64,000 bases of DNA, from assembly GCA_944739405.2 (NCBI GenBank), contig OX123183.2:90224729-90288728 (forward strand), written 5' to 3'. Shown here piece by piece: positions 43,551-55,682 of the stretch. A model generated the notes under the pieces. That model did not search any database, was not told the DNA's origin, and saw only the letters and a list, made by a program, of their open reading frames with translations. Numbering within the stretch: the first letter of the stretch is position 1; every line of letters starts with the position of its first letter. The stretch comes from Euclidia mi. Taxonomy: Eukaryota; Arthropoda; Insecta; Lepidoptera; Erebidae. Both the position numbers and the translations under genes were made by a program.

Positions 43551-43874
43551 GCGATAGCCTAGTGGAGATACCAACGGACTGTCTTGCAGAGGGTATCGAG
43601 CTCGAATCCACGGCACGCTCCACTGACTTTTCGGAGTTATGTACGCATTGAATTGTTAATTATCGCTTGTGCCGTGCCGTTATGAAGATCTTTGACAGTC
43701 GTTATAGGGCGTCAGTACTTCTAAAATAAACTGACACTAGTCTAAACCATGGAATATCGCTATCACTTCGGGTTACGGAGGTCAGACAGGCAGTCGCTCC
43801 GTGGAAAAGCTAATATTCAGCCAAATCCGGTTAGACTAGAAAGCGAACCCCGCTAGGAGGATGATGATGATGAT
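43551..43874 (+). mobile_element. second tRNA-derived SINE family, copy 1
   Basis: The head GCGATAGCCTAGTGG (A box) and the B-box region agctcgaatccacgg open a body that includes cttttcggagttatgta, aactgacactagtctaaacc and ccaaatccggttagactag, ending in (GAT)n. Closely related to 59701-60070 in the same orientation; this copy lacks a short internal stretch. Confidence 0.8.
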
Positions 43875-44676
43875 CGGTATTTGCAGGTATTATCTATACT
43901 ATAATAAAACTGTAGAGGTGAAAAAGTCTGTACAATAAAGATATTTTGACGAAAATTAGCTAAAAAATCTAGGAAAATGCTAAAAAGCAATACTTGATAT
44001 TTTTTAGAATTTATGTCTATCTGTCTGTCTTTCCCTATGTTGCTAAAGATCTCTAAAATGGCGAAATTGATTTCAATAAAACTTACACTCATGTACAAAG
44101 GATACTTAAACCTATATAATAGTATATGTTACATCACAATCGGTTGAGTGGTTTTCGGTGTACAGCTTGACCTCTCCTTTGTACGTAGTCCCAAACAAAA
44201 CAGGGATCATCCAAAACTCGTTATATATGTGGTGCCATCTATGATCACTATAAGTTTGTTAGTAAAAGTATAGTTAGTCTAAATAGGTACCTTCAAAGTG
44301 TTTTATGGTTATTTACCGACCGATAGATGTCACTATTTTCAAATAATTTTCTAGCAAAATAAATGTTTCTTGCAAAAAAGACAATAATTATGTGTCGGGT
44401 ATCTTTCTGTTATTAAAAAAATAATAGAGTATAATATTCGGCTCTTTCATAAACAAAAAGTCTCTGTGTCAAAATTTATTACAATGTCCATTTAATTTAA
44501 ACGGTCAATCTCATTTATTTCAAATTATTATGTTTATATAATAGTTATATAATCATTTCACTATTATTTATTTTAAATGATAAATACAATGACTATAGAT
44601 CCTTTTTTCAATAAATTGTCGATTAGTCCATATTATTTTCTATCTCGGTCGGTTTGTATATGTAAACATAGATGGC

Positions 44677-44921
44677 AGGGCCTGTATGGCAGCAGACGAG
44701 ACGGCAGCCCACCTGCTCCTCGACTGCCCTGAGGTCGCACAGTACAGGCAGCAGTACCTGTCCAGATACAGCACCCTGAGGGAAGCAGTGGGCCACATCA
44801 AGAGTCTGCTGGCCTTCCTCGAAGAGCCGGGGTGGCTCGAATGAGGACACCATTCCCACCCGCACGCAAAATACACGCTAAGACGTGGAGTTGCGGCAAC
44901 AGCCCGTGCCATCAAGTATCA
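44677..44921 (+). pseudogene. LINE C-terminal fragment with 15 bp target-site duplication
   Basis: The frame MAADETAAHLLLDCPEVAQY, LREAVGHIKSLLAFLEEPGW ends at a TGA near 44844. It has the Cys/His end seen in I/R1-group LINE ORF2 proteins. gtaaacatagatggc occurs at 44662-44676 and 44922-44936, an exact 15 bp duplication, so this is a 245 bp, strongly 5'-truncated insertion. It is GC-rich against its surroundings. Confidence 0.72.
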
Positions 44922-44974
44922 AGTAAACATAGATGGCGTTGAGCAAATGAAGTCGCGATTTTAAGGGTAAATAA

Positions 44975-45505
44975 AATTGGGCAAGTGCGAGTCGGACTCG
45001 CGCACCATGGGTTCCGTACCATCATCTATAAAAGAAAATCACGTTTGCTGTATGTATACTTAAATACTTTTTAAGTTTCTACCTGTTTATTAAGATCGAG
45101 TAACAAATTGCTTAAAAATTACGTTTGTTGTATGGGAGCCCCCTTTATTATTTACTTTTTTTATTTAGCTATTAATTTGAAAGGTAATATACAACTACAT
45201 ATTCTGTTAAAATTTAAAGCGTCTACCTTTTACAGTTAGTAATTTTGAGCAAAAAATACGGAAAAACACGTTTTTTGTATGGGACCTCCCCTTAATATTT
45301 TTTATTTTATTTTAAGTATTTGTTGTTATAGCGGCAACTGAAATACGTAATTTGTGAAAATTTCAGCTTTTTAGCTATCACGGCTTATGAGATACAGCCT
45401 GGTGACAGACAGATAGACAGACAGACGGACAGACAGACAGACAGACAGCGGAGGCTTAGTAATAGGGTCCCGTTTTTTACCTTTTAGGTACGGGACCCTA
45501 AAAAG
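44975..45505 (+). repeat. dispersed repeat with (CAGA)n core
   Basis: Opens with ggcaagtgcgagtcggactc, includes tttcagctttttagctatca, a (CAGA)n run at 45405-45447, and closes with ggtcccgttttttacc and tacgggaccctaaaaa. The closing parts form a short inverted pair (gggtcccgt / acgggaccc). Fragments of the family occur at 32340-32425 and near 57163. No coding capacity. Confidence 0.6.
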
Positions 45506-46131
45506 GGTTTATCTCGATTGCCAGCAAAACTACAAGTCCTACGGAAAAACGTCAACGGCAACGTTGTAGGTAATAAAAAGATCTACTACTTTTGTATTTA
45601 CACTTTATTCAAACAACGTCATAATTTATGTGAAAAATTCGAATAACCAAATTTTTGTTTTTTTTTGTTTTTAAATTTTACAGTAGTTTTCTCTTTTACA
45701 TTCGTGTGAAAACTTGCCTTTTTATGTTCCAAACACACTGTTAATATTTTTTATTGAAAATATGTATTTTTACGCCGCATTTTGACTTAATATCGAAATA
45801 AAACCCTAATTTTCAATTGAAAATTCTCACGTCAATATATCAGCTTTTTTTTAAATCCTTCGTCGTTTTGTTAGTTGAAATCTCTACTTTCTGATGGTGG
45901 GAATAAAATATACATAACTTAGGTAAACGTTCTCAGATAATGCAATGAAATGAAACAACTTCGAGACCGATTTTTTTAATCATAATGTACGATTTTGAGA
46001 TATTTATTAAAATTAACACTTTAATTACTCGAAAAACGTAAGATTCCATGTTACATTGAAAAATAAGAACTTCAGATGGATATATACAACTAACATGAGC
46101 AACCACATAAGTTAATATTTGATAAGACATC
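45506..46131. other. AT-rich stretch before the BEL element
   Basis: No gene or repeat boundary recognised. Confidence 0.4.
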
Positions 46132-46728
46132 TGTTTGAAATAGAAATAGTTTTATGATAAGTCAAGTCGATTATATAAATTTAGTAACGTTTAGTTTAGT
46201 CTATTATGAATTTTGACTATGGTCACACTGAACTGTCAACTTCCGCTTGCCTTGAAAAATTAACACGCGGTCTTGGTCTGTCTTGCGAGATTTGTAATTG
46301 ATATAAATTGATCGCCTTTTTGAAAGCACATAAACCAGCTTCGCGAATTTATATTGTGAATTCTTATAAACTGCCGCCTTTGGTTTGCCCGGCAAAAGTT
46401 GATTTGAACATTGACATTTGTAAAACTGTAATTGTGAATCCTGTGAACGTGCCTCGTGCCCTCGTATCAAGACGGAGAGGACATCCAGTTGGAAGGAACA
46501 GCTAAGTGGATAATTCATTCATTCTATCGTGGCCACCTTAGTTTTGTTTCTTTTTCCCTAACTTAGTTCCAGGCCTGACATCAGTGAAGATACAGGTAAT
46601 TGTTTAATTCTTAGAGCCAAGAAACTTGGTCCATATGTTAGACCTTTGCCCTGGGCTAAGACTGGATGAATTAATCGCTTCCACTGATCTCTGTAAAACC
46701 TACCCAATTTTAGCCCGGACTCTAGACA
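46132..46728 (+). repeat. BEL/Pao 5' LTR
   Basis: Begins TGTTTGAAAT and ends CTCTAGACA. It would hold promoter and polyadenylation signals; no single TATA box is obvious. Confidence 0.9.
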
Positions 46729-46735
46729 TAATTTT

Positions 46736-46749
46736 TGGTGCAGAGCGCT
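46736..46749 (+). promoter_or_regulatory. probable primer-binding site
   Basis: TGGTGCAGAGCGCT begins 7 bp after the 5' LTR; TGG pairs with the CCA end of a tRNA. The tRNA is not identified. Confidence 0.45.
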
Positions 46750-47426
46750 GTTGTATCTTAGCCGCTGTTGATTGTACCTATACTCAGATAGGTATTGTAT
46801 AAGCTTGCATTAGAGCTATATATTCATTGTTAACGTTGTTGTGGTGTTCCCAGGTTAGTGTTGTTTAAAATACATCATATTTATTTGTATTGGTTGACCT
46901 GCATAACTTGAAACACATGTCATACATAACCTCAATCAGTAATTGTTTGACTTGTATTGTTGAAATCTAACTTAAATTTGTTGTTGCATTAATAAGTCAG
47001 TTTGTTTGGATACATAACAGCTGTATGTATCAATAAATTTGGTAAATTTAGTTTATTGCATATATTGATATATTAAGTTTGAACCTTACATTGCTAAACC
47101 TTGTTATAATATATATAATATTGTTAGGTAACACAAACTGGTGCCTACAGTTGTAATATATAACACATTTGGTCTGTTTGTTGCAGTAATTAATTAATTA
47201 CCTAATTTAAGTTTCAACTTTAATTGTTGTATGTTATAACTTTAATAACCTTTGTCTTTGAGTCAATATATTGAAACTATTAACTTTGTTGGGCAGTAAA
47301 TACCTGCCACTTGCTTGTACCAGCAGTAAACAGGCTAATACTAATTGGTTTCAAAGAATTAAGAAAAATTAAGTTTTGATTGTTAATATTATTTAACGCT
47401 TGTCCGGGCTCTTTTGAAATTTGATT

Positions 47427-48193
47427 ATGTCAGCTATCAAGGACTTGCGTGCGGCTGCTGGTGCTATAGCATCAGATTTGCCCTGGTTTGCCTCGGCCAG
47501 TGCCTAAGTGAACCGACCTGATCGCCAGCAGGCCTTACTACAAAGGTACGAGCGGATCGATGATCGCCTGGCAAGTGTGGAACAGCAATTCCGCACTTTC
47601 AGCACTTGCTGTCTCGAAGTGTCAGTTAATGACTTCACCGCTGACCAGCGAAATAAGGTCAGCGAAGACTACGCCCAGGTCTTAGACCTGTATGATGCTG
47701 TCTCCAATAGTGCGAGACAACTAGTTGCCGATAGGGACCCGCAACCCGGCTTGAAGCAGGAGTTTCCTAGTAGAGTAGGCTGCCTACCTTAGACCTCCCC
47801 CATTTTGATGGCTGCCTAGGAAGCTACCTGGGCTTCGTTAATTTGTTTGACAGCCTGGTCAATGACAGGGCTGACCTTCGGCCGGCACAAAAATTGGCAT
47901 ATTTGATGTCGGTTCTGGATGGAGAGGCCAAAGGCCTCATCCAGCATCTGCCCGTGTCTGACGAGGCGTACCAGACGGCTCGGGACCTAATTACCCGTAG
48001 GTACCATAACAAGCGTGGCCTCGCCGACACGCACATCGAGCAGAATTTGGGTTTGCCGACGCTCACCCGGGTCTCTGGGTTGCGCACCCAACTGTTGAAC
48101 CCGCTTTTGGTGGCAATCAGGCACTTAAGTGCCTTGACCTGCCCGTGGACCATTGAGTCCGTTATCCTACCAACGGTTGCTGTTAGGGTCTGA
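47427..48193 (+). pseudogene. BEL/Pao gag, DUF1759 region
   Basis: The frame starts at ATG 47427 (MSAIKDLRAAAGAIASDLPW), meets a TAA at 47505, continues in frame to 47792, shifts by one base, and then reads DLPHFDGCLGSYLGFVNLFD, RADLRPAQKLAYLMSVLDGE and AIRHLSALTCP, ending at a TGA at 48191-48193 that is in frame with pol. The zinc-knuckle segment expected between DUF1759 and protease is absent, so an internal deletion of a few hundred bases is inferred. Confidence 0.82.
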
Positions 48194-50425
48194 GGACCCA
48201 CGGGGACCTCTGTTGTTGTCCGTGCTATATTGGACACAGGTTCACAAGGTTGCATTGTTTCCACTTATTTGGTAGAGCAGATTAAATTAAATATGGGCTC
48301 TTTTCAAAATTGTATACGAGGCATAGGTGACGTAGCCTCTAATGTTGAAGGGCAAGTTAAGGTTTTGTTTGGCCCTGTTAAATCTTCACACCCGAGGATT
48401 AAAACCTCGGCTATTGTGCTGAAGAATATTTTGGGTATGCACCCACAGAAGCAGCTACCTGCTGCTGTGGTGAATTTGACATCGGGATTGGAACTGGCAG
48501 ACCCCAAATTTGACACACCGGGACAAATCGACTTGTTGATTTGCTCTGATGTTCTCGGTAGAATTTTGATTGGTGGGAAACAGGTCTTGGTGCCAAATGG
48601 TTTGACTGCCATCCCGACCATATTTGGATTTGCTTTGATGGGACCTGTACCTAGGGACCCCCCTCCACCTGAACTTGATAATTTGTTGGCTGTAGGCTCT
48701 GCTCTCTCTGATGCGGTTCAGAGGTTTTGGGAAGTAGAGAAGCCCCCTCAGGCTGCCCGTTTGAATCCAGAACATGAGGAGTGCGAGCTGTTCTTCCAGA
48801 ACAACACTGGTCGACTCCGTTCTGGTTGGATTATTACGAGGCTACCCTTTCTGTCTGTTCGGCCTCCGCTTGGTGAGTCACGACCTTTAGCCGAAAAGAG
48901 ATTGTTGGCTATGGAGCATCGCGTGGGTCGTGATTCGGAGCTCAGACAGAAATATATTGAGTTCATGAGAGAATTTGAACAATTGGGACACATTTCTGTG
49001 TCAAATTTGGATTGGCGTTCGGTGGAGCACTACTTTCTCCCGCATCATGCGGTATTGAAGCCATCGACTGGCAAGCTGCGCACAGTATTTGATGGTTCTG
49101 CGCAGACTTGTACGGGCGTATCCTTGAACCAGTGCTTGCATTCTGGTCCCAAGTTGGTCAAGGACCTTTGTGACGTCATCACCAGCTTCCGACGACATCA
49201 GGTTGTCTTTGTAGCCGATATAAAAATGATGTTCAGGCAGACGATTATCCACCCTGATGACCGTCGCTTCCAGCTGATCCTTTGGAGAGAGAATCCTCGC
49301 GATACCATGGTCGTCTACGAGCTTAATACCAATACGTACGGGTTAAGGTCGAGCTCCTACTTGGCAATACGTTCTCTTTGGGAGCTCGCAGACCGCGAAG
49401 GCTTAAGTTTCCCACGAGCCTCCGCCATCTTGAAAGACGATATTTACGTCGATGACATTTATTCAGGCGCCTCCACAGCGGACGAGGCGATCCTCCTGCG
49501 GGACGAATTAATAGGTATTTTGGCCTCCGCTGGTTATGAGTTGCGCAAATGGATTTCCAACTCACCAGTGCTTTTGGAAGGCTTGCCCGAGGATCATAAG
49601 CAAGATCCACATCTATTTGAGATTGTTGTCAACCCTGCCATGATGGCTGTTCTCGGCGTTCAGTACAGACCAGTCCAAGACATCTTTACGTATAACGTAG
49701 ACTTGAAATTGCCTTGTTCTTGGACTAAACGTGTCGTATTGTCTACTGTCACCAGAACCTTTGATCCAAACGGTTGGATTTGTCCTGTTATATTTTGGGC
49801 AAAATGCTTCTTGCAGAAGCTTTGGACAGCAGGATTGACCTGGGACGAACCTCTACACGGTACTCTTGTTGAGGAATGGACCTCTTTTGTATCCTCGCTT
49901 CCTGCCGTCAACGAGATCTCCTTGCCTCGTCCCATCCTTCCTCCCGGGAAGTACAAGGCCACCCTTCACGGGTTTTGTGATGCCTCGGAACGTGGTCACG
50001 TGGCCGTGGTGTACTTGCGCACAGTCAGTGCCTCAGGTCAGGTGAGAGTTTCCCTGATCATGGCGAAGAGCAAGGTTGCACCCCTTCAGACATCTCTGAC
50101 CATCCCGAAATTGGAGCTCTCGGGAGCAGCCCTACTTGTACACTTATTGAACCACGTGTCTAGTACTTTGGGTAAAAGCATTTGTATTAATGGGACCTAC
50201 GCCTGGACAGACAGCCAAATTGTTCTTTGTTGGTTGAAGGCTTCTGTCCACACCTTGGAGGTATTTGTCGCTAATCGCGTTTTCCAAATACAGAAATCTG
50301 AAGTCAAGCTTATTTGGAGACACGTGCCAGGTGAGCTCAACCCCGCTGATTGTGCCTCGCGCGGATGCTTGACGCCTAGTTTGATAGGTCATTCGCTGTG
50401 GTGGTATCCGGAATGGTTGAGTTGA
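48194..50425 (+). pseudogene. BEL/Pao pol: protease, reverse transcriptase, RNase H
   Basis: Same frame as gag. The protease active site is ILDTGSQGCIVS (DUF1758/A17 type). RT follows from about residue 230, with HHAVLKPSTGKLRTVFDGSA, FVADIKMMFRQ and a catalytic DDIYVDDIYSGA carrying both Asp. RNase H is seen as HGFCDASERGHVAVVYL, KLELSGAALLVHLL, AWTDSQIVLCWL and HVPGELNPADCASRG. The frame is open for 731 residues, then a TGA at 50423-50425 interrupts before the integrase domain, and reading continues in the same frame. Confidence 0.9.
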
Positions 50426-51995
50426 CCAGAAATTGATTGGCCTCGAACGCCAGTTTTGAATACTTCTAATTTTCCGGGTCTACGAACACTCGCTGTTGAG
50501 AAGGTGGAATGCGCCTTCGACCCCGATTTCTTGCTGAAGCGTTACAGCTCCCTTGACAAGTTGTTTGGTGTTACTGCTTGGATAAAGCGTTTTGTTTTTA
50601 ACACTAGGCACCCACAACAGAAACGACTGTCACCGTTTCTCTCACCACAGGAACGACAGGAGTCTCTCACCTTTTGGGTTCGTTCTGTGCAATTGGCGCA
50701 TTTTGAGAAGGAGATTGCTATCCTTAAGTCAGGGAGATCGAAATTATCGGGAGCTGTATCTAAATTGAACCCCTTTTTGGACGATACGGGTCTCTTGCGC
50801 GTTGGAGGGCGTTTTAAGAACGCCAACCTCCCTTACCCCTCTGTCACCCCCTGTTGTTACCTAAGGACGGTCATTTGGTACGCTTGTTGGTAACTGACCG
50901 TCACCTTAAAAATTCGCATGCTGGTTGTAATGCGCTCTTGGCCATTTTGCAACGCGAGTTTTGGATTTTGTCTGCCCGAAGAATTATTCGGAGTGTAGTC
51001 TTTCGCTGCATCCCTTGCTATAAGCTCAAGGCTTCTACCATGCAGCCTTTGATGGAAGACTTACCGGCAGATCGCGTAACTGAAAGCAGGACGTTTGACG
51101 GTGTTGGCACGGATTTCACAGGTCCCTTTTTGGTGAAAACGTCGACACTTCGAAACAGCAAGACTGTCAAGGCCTACTTGTGTGTTTTTGTTTGTCTTTC
51201 CACAAAGGCCGTACACTTAGAACTGGTCTCCTCGCTTACGACCGAGGCGTTTGTAGCCACATTTGATAGATTTGTATCCCGCAGAGGGCTGCCTTCCTTG
51301 ATCCGTTCTGACTGCGGCACTAACTTCAAGGGCACGTATAATTATTTGAATGATTTTGTTAATTTTCTTGAAACCAACAAGGCTGATATAGGCTTGCCCG
51401 ACGTGGGATAAATTGGTTGTTTTCCCCATCAAATTGTCCACACTGGGGTGGTATATTTGAGGCCGCTATAAAATCGGCCAAAACACACTTGCGCAGGACA
51501 ATCGGTGAAACTGTCCTTACATTTGAGGAACTCGCAACTGTGTTCTGTAAGATTGAGGCCGTTTTGAACTCTAGGCCTTTGTATCCGATCTCCTCAGATC
51601 CGAATGATTTGGAGGCCCTTACGCCGGGCCATTTTTTGATTGGTCGCCCACTTGTCGCCTTGCCTGAGTACCCCTATATTGATACGAGACCTGGTCGTCT
51701 CTCGCGTTTTGAATTGGTACGCCAGATTACTCAGAGCTTTTGGAAACGCTGGATTTTGGAATATTTGCACATACTCCAGCAACGCGTTAAGTGGACCGAC
51801 AAGACTGATCCACCCAAAATTGGTGACCTCGTTTTGATCAAGGAGGCTATCCTTCCGCCACTCAGATGGCGCAGGGGGCGCATCCTTCGTTTGGTAACTG
51901 GGACTGATGGAGTTCCTCGATTTGCTGAGGTCTTGGTGGACGGTTCGATTCTGAGGAGAGCGATTGCAAAATTGTCACGTCTACCAACCGATTAG
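50426..51995 (+). pseudogene. BEL/Pao integrase
   Basis: Three frames joined by small indels near 50843 and 51403. They contain the pre-integrase region (NFPGLRTLAVEKVECAFDPD), zinc-binding residues (HLKNSHAG ... FRCIPCYKLKAS), the core with FDGVGTDFTGPFLV, CVFVCLSTKAVHLELV and LIRSDCGTNFKG, the Glu helix (CPHWGGIFEAAIKSAK), and the C-terminal DUF5641-like tail (PKIGDLVLIKEAILPPLRWR). The catalytic D, D and E are all visible. Stop at 51993-51995. Confidence 0.87.
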
Positions 51996-52008
51996 CGGAC
52001 CGGTGGGC

Positions 52009-52026
52009 CGGTCCGGGGCGGGTGGA
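52009..52026 (+). promoter_or_regulatory. purine-rich tract before 3' LTR
   Basis: ggtccggggcgggtgga directly precedes TGTTTG, the likely plus-strand primer. Confidence 0.55.
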
Positions 52027-52623
52027 TGTTTGAAATAGAAATAGTTTTATAATAAGTCAAGTCGTTTATATCGATTTAGTAACGTTTGGTTTAGTCTATT
52101 GTGAATTTTGACTATGGTCACACTGAACTGTCAACTTCCGCTTGCCTTGAAAAATTAACACGCGGTCTTGGTGTGTCTCGCGAGATTTGTAATTGATATA
52201 AATTGATCGCCTTTTTGAAAGCACATAAACCAGCTTCGCGAATTTACATTGTGAATTCTTATAAACTGCCGCCTTTGGTTTGCCCGGCAAAAGTTGATTT
52301 GAACATTGACATTTGTAAAACTGTAATTGTGAATCCTGTGAACGTGCCTCGTGCCCTCGTATCAAGACGGAGAGGACATCCAGTTGGAAGGAACAGCTAA
52401 GTGGATAATTCATTCATTCTATCGTGGCCACCTTAGTTTTGTTTCTTTTTCCCTAACTTAGTTCCAGGCCTGACATCAGTGAAGATACAGGTAATTGTTT
52501 AATTCTTAGAGCCAAGAAACTTGGTCCATATGTTAGACCTTTGCCCTGGGCTAAGACTGGATGAATTAATCGCTTCCACTGATCTCTGTAAAATCTACCC
52601 AATTTTAGCCCGAACTCTAGACA
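52027..52623 (+). repeat. BEL/Pao 3' LTR
   Basis: Same length and termini as the 5' LTR. Differences cluster in the first 80 bases. Confidence 0.9.
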
Positions 52624-52672
52624 ACACCTACAATATTTTGAGAAAGTTATAGAATCTTCTTTAAATTATAGC

Positions 52673-53007
52673 GTAGACTCCTATTTATTGCTTTTTTAAG
52701 ATATTGTATATACCTGAGTGACCCATAGACAATTTGAGCCCATCAATAGTTATTTTATAGAGAAGTGGGGAGGGGCTAGGTGGCTCCCAGCCCTGACATG
52801 TATTTTTATGAATAATGTTGTTCCCTGTTCTGTATTTCGAATACTGACTAACTGTTTTTACAGCTGATACGAAATAACAGGCAGTAAGGTCTAGATCCAC
52901 CTAGCCCTTCCCATTTTCTCTATAAAATAACTAATAATCGGCTAACATTTTCTGTGGGTCACTCAGGTATATACATTATCTTAAAATAGCAATAAATAGA
53001 AGTCTAC
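52673..53007. mobile_element. foldback MITE with long inverted repeats
   Basis: Arms of about 110 bp (52673-52782 and 52897-53007) are reverse complements at roughly 85%; the run gtatatacctgagtgaccca is identical in both. About 115 bp lies between them. There is no coding capacity. It begins 49 bp after the BEL 3' LTR. The superfamily is unknown. Confidence 0.8.
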
Positions 53008-53861
53008 CGTAGTTGACGCAGCTAAACGTGCGAGTACCTTTGGTAACGAGGCAGCTTTGTGTAGTCCACAAATTGTTGTGTCAAAAGACTGATTGTTCTT
53101 TATGTCCGTTGATGGCATTCTGGGATGGTTCTGCGCAACAGAACTGTCACTGTCCCGCTGACACAACCTCCCCCAAACACAAAATTCACCGGCGGCAAAG
53201 GCATATCTGTTGTCGGCGTATATTATTTGTAGTTGTTGGCGAATAAGCGCTATTCCTGGTTGGTAGCAACGGGGCGCCATTCCCAGGTACATCTGTTGTT
53301 GGTGACTGAGCGCTATTCCCGACAACTTCTATTGTAGCTGACGACTGCGCACATTCACTAGCACTGTTTATACAATGTGCCACAAAACGAGGTCCTTCAT
53401 ATCCATACACAATTATGATGTTAAAAATAAGAACACTGCATATACACACAACTACGTGCCATCAAGTATCAAGTTAACATAGATGGCATTGAGCAAATGA
53501 CGTCATTTTCTGAATGGCGGTGTTAAGATTCTCCGGGATTGATGAGGTTCTCGGATAATTTGCTCTCGTCAGCGTTGAATTACTTGGATTGTGTATTTGA
53601 CGTTACTTATGAGTTTTTGAAGTTTATGATTGTTAAAAGGTAGCGTATTTCTTTGATTTCTTTCAGTCGTTCGTGTTTTGTTCTTATACAGTACAAGTGT
53701 CTCATTTTTTCCCAAGTTCCCAACGTCCCACTTCTCACGTCACGTACGTGGGAATCTTTGGGCGGGAGACTGAGGCCTGAATTCAGATACCTCTTGAATT
53801 ACTCAACGAGGCTATCTTACTTTCGGCAGGGCTGGATATTCGTAGTCCTGTGTGTATTTTC
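53008..53861. other. unassigned stretch
   Basis: No gene recognised. At 53457-53505 the motif gtgccatcaagtatcaagt followed by aacatagatggc and ttgagcaaatga repeats the 3' edge and flank of the LINE fragment at 44677-44921. Confidence 0.4.
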
Positions 53862-54148
53862 TAAATAAATCGCAAGGACAGACACTTGAAACAGCTGGAA
53901 TCGACATCCGAACATGTTGGTTTTCACATGATCAGTTATATGTGGCATGTTCACGAATGAGAGGTAAAAATAATTTACATGTTCTATGTGAAAGTGGTAA
54001 AACAGTTAATGTTGTGTACACAGAAATTCTCTAAAGATATATATTAGGTATATAATACACATATAAAAGTTATGAATATACTCTTGGCATAAATGTCATC
54101 CTTATTAAATTCCAACATTTACGCGAACGATGTTGCGGCCACAGCTAG
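53862..54148 (+). pseudogene. Helitron helicase C-terminus and 3' end
   Basis: Reads NKSQGQTLETAGIDIRT, then FSHDQLYVACSRMRGKNNLH, ending at a stop near 54034. This is the last motif of the PIF1-like helicase of Helitron RepHel proteins. About 110 bp further on, the sequence ends in acagCTAG followed by T (54145-54149), a Helitron-type 3' terminus similar to that at 9792. The Rep domain and the rest of the helicase are absent. Confidence 0.8.
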
Positions 54149-54149
54149 T

Positions 54150-55344
54150 GTATAATAAATGTATGACGTAAGGCCTTCATCTCAACCCTATACTAAAACA
54201 TCTTCGCACAAAATTGATAGAATCTCTAAAGAAGAATTTATTTCTATATCGTTAGTTATTAGTTTGGTTATAATAGTTTGTCCAGGTTGCGTTTCGTTAT
54301 ATGAAAAACTCTTGTCGAATTTCTTCGTCGCTCATAGTCCTCCATTGGGCACCGAACTCAACTTTGAGTGTCGGAGCAAAACATAGCAGCACAATTTTTG
54401 ATTTCATTTTTAAATTCTAAATTATGTATTATATAAATATTATGAAAAGAATTGGATGGCTCAGCTCGAACCACTATATACCAGAGATATTTTTTTAATT
54501 TTCGTGTTTATTATTCTTGATATTTAATTCTTCTTCAAACGAAAATCTGTTATTGATGACACAATCACAAATCAATATAAATAGTCGTTGTCGTCGTCCT
54601 TTATTTGAGGTTAAATGTAGGTCATTTTCTGTTGACACACTACCCCGATCGAATTTGTATTGTTTACTTTCTATACACGAGTGTCAGTCTATACCTACCA
54701 AACTGTATCCGAACCCAAAATACAAATAGCTAATGGTGAAACGACCACTCGTGCTGTCTTATGCCACCAGTCCTAAAAAGTTAATGCACTGCTAATTTTT
54801 GCCAAGACATTCACAAAGTTTAGTCATTTATATTTAAAGTTAGATTTATTTAGAGTACGTACGTAGGTACTCATAGTAACTACTCTTGAAAACTAGGAGA
54901 GAGTAGAGAGATAAAATTCATAAAATTATTACCTGTTAATTTTACTTCATGCGACTTTTCAAACATTCAATGAACAAAAATAAAGAACTCGCAGACTGGA
55001 AACAAAGCGGACCCTTAGACAAATGATTGGTATCGCTTCGCTACCATCCACGCAGATATTACAAAGTTTGCACCAACTTTAGACTTGCCTGTGGTTAATA
55101 ATCCTATCTCGGACAATCCACACATGGTTATTTATTTTCAAGCTAAACAGAGCACTAGGGCAACAAGACAACTGTTAAACACAATTATATTTTCTTAAAT
55201 ACATAAACATTACAGGCTAATCACACCGAGACACATAATAAAAATAATCGTGCTCATCACACAAAGTCTGAAACACTAGACCAACAGGCCCATCAGAATA
55301 GATAGTTTTATAGCTAATTTTATAATAATGGCAAGTAAGTATTC
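54150..55344. other. unassigned AT-rich stretch
   Basis: Short frames near 54159 and 54517 show no recognisable domain. No repeat boundary seen. Confidence 0.4.
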
Positions 55345-55486
55345 ATTATCATCAGAGAGAGACCTAGAGACGTCCACTGCTGGACATAGACCTTCCCAAA
55401 GGTTCTCCACACAGACAGATTTTAAGGCGCTCGCATCCAACCGCTTCCCGCGATCTTAACTAGATCGTCGGTTCACATTGCAAGTA
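55345..55486 (-). pseudogene. RTE LINE C-terminal fragment
   Basis: On the minus strand DDLVKIAGSGWMRAP, a stop, and WRTFGKVYVQQWTSLG repeat the tail seen at 6483-6653, with a gatgata end. Highly diverged. Confidence 0.7.
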
Positions 55487-55682
55487 AGGATAACTTTTAA
55501 AATATTCACAATTTACGGACGGTAGGTCTAATAGTTGTTAAAATAATCAGCTATAATAAACGGTCAAAGAAGCAGCCAAAAGTTTCCTTTTGAACATTTT
55601 GTTAGCGCACCTAAAAAGTTTTACAAAGTCAGTTGAAATAATATCTGAGAAATTTGGGAATACTAGACATTTTTGGTTGCTA

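Larger units (their letters stand above)
46132..52623 (+). mobile_element. BEL/Pao LTR retrotransposon
   Basis: Two 597 bp LTRs (46132-46728 and 52027-52623) differ at about 11 positions, roughly 98.2% identity. The flanking 5-mers acatc and acacc fit a 5 bp duplication with one change. Internal order is gag (DUF1759), protease (A17 type), RT, RNase H, integrase with a C-terminal DUF5641-like part, then a purine tract and the 3' LTR. Two in-frame stops, three frameshifts and an internal gag deletion make it defective, despite its apparent youth. Confidence 0.9.

Noticed and set aside
30144..43874. CRISPR-like spaced repeats
   Set aside because: Repeats are few, long, dispersed and tied to transposons; no array of short regularly spaced repeats exists, and the sequence is eukaryotic.
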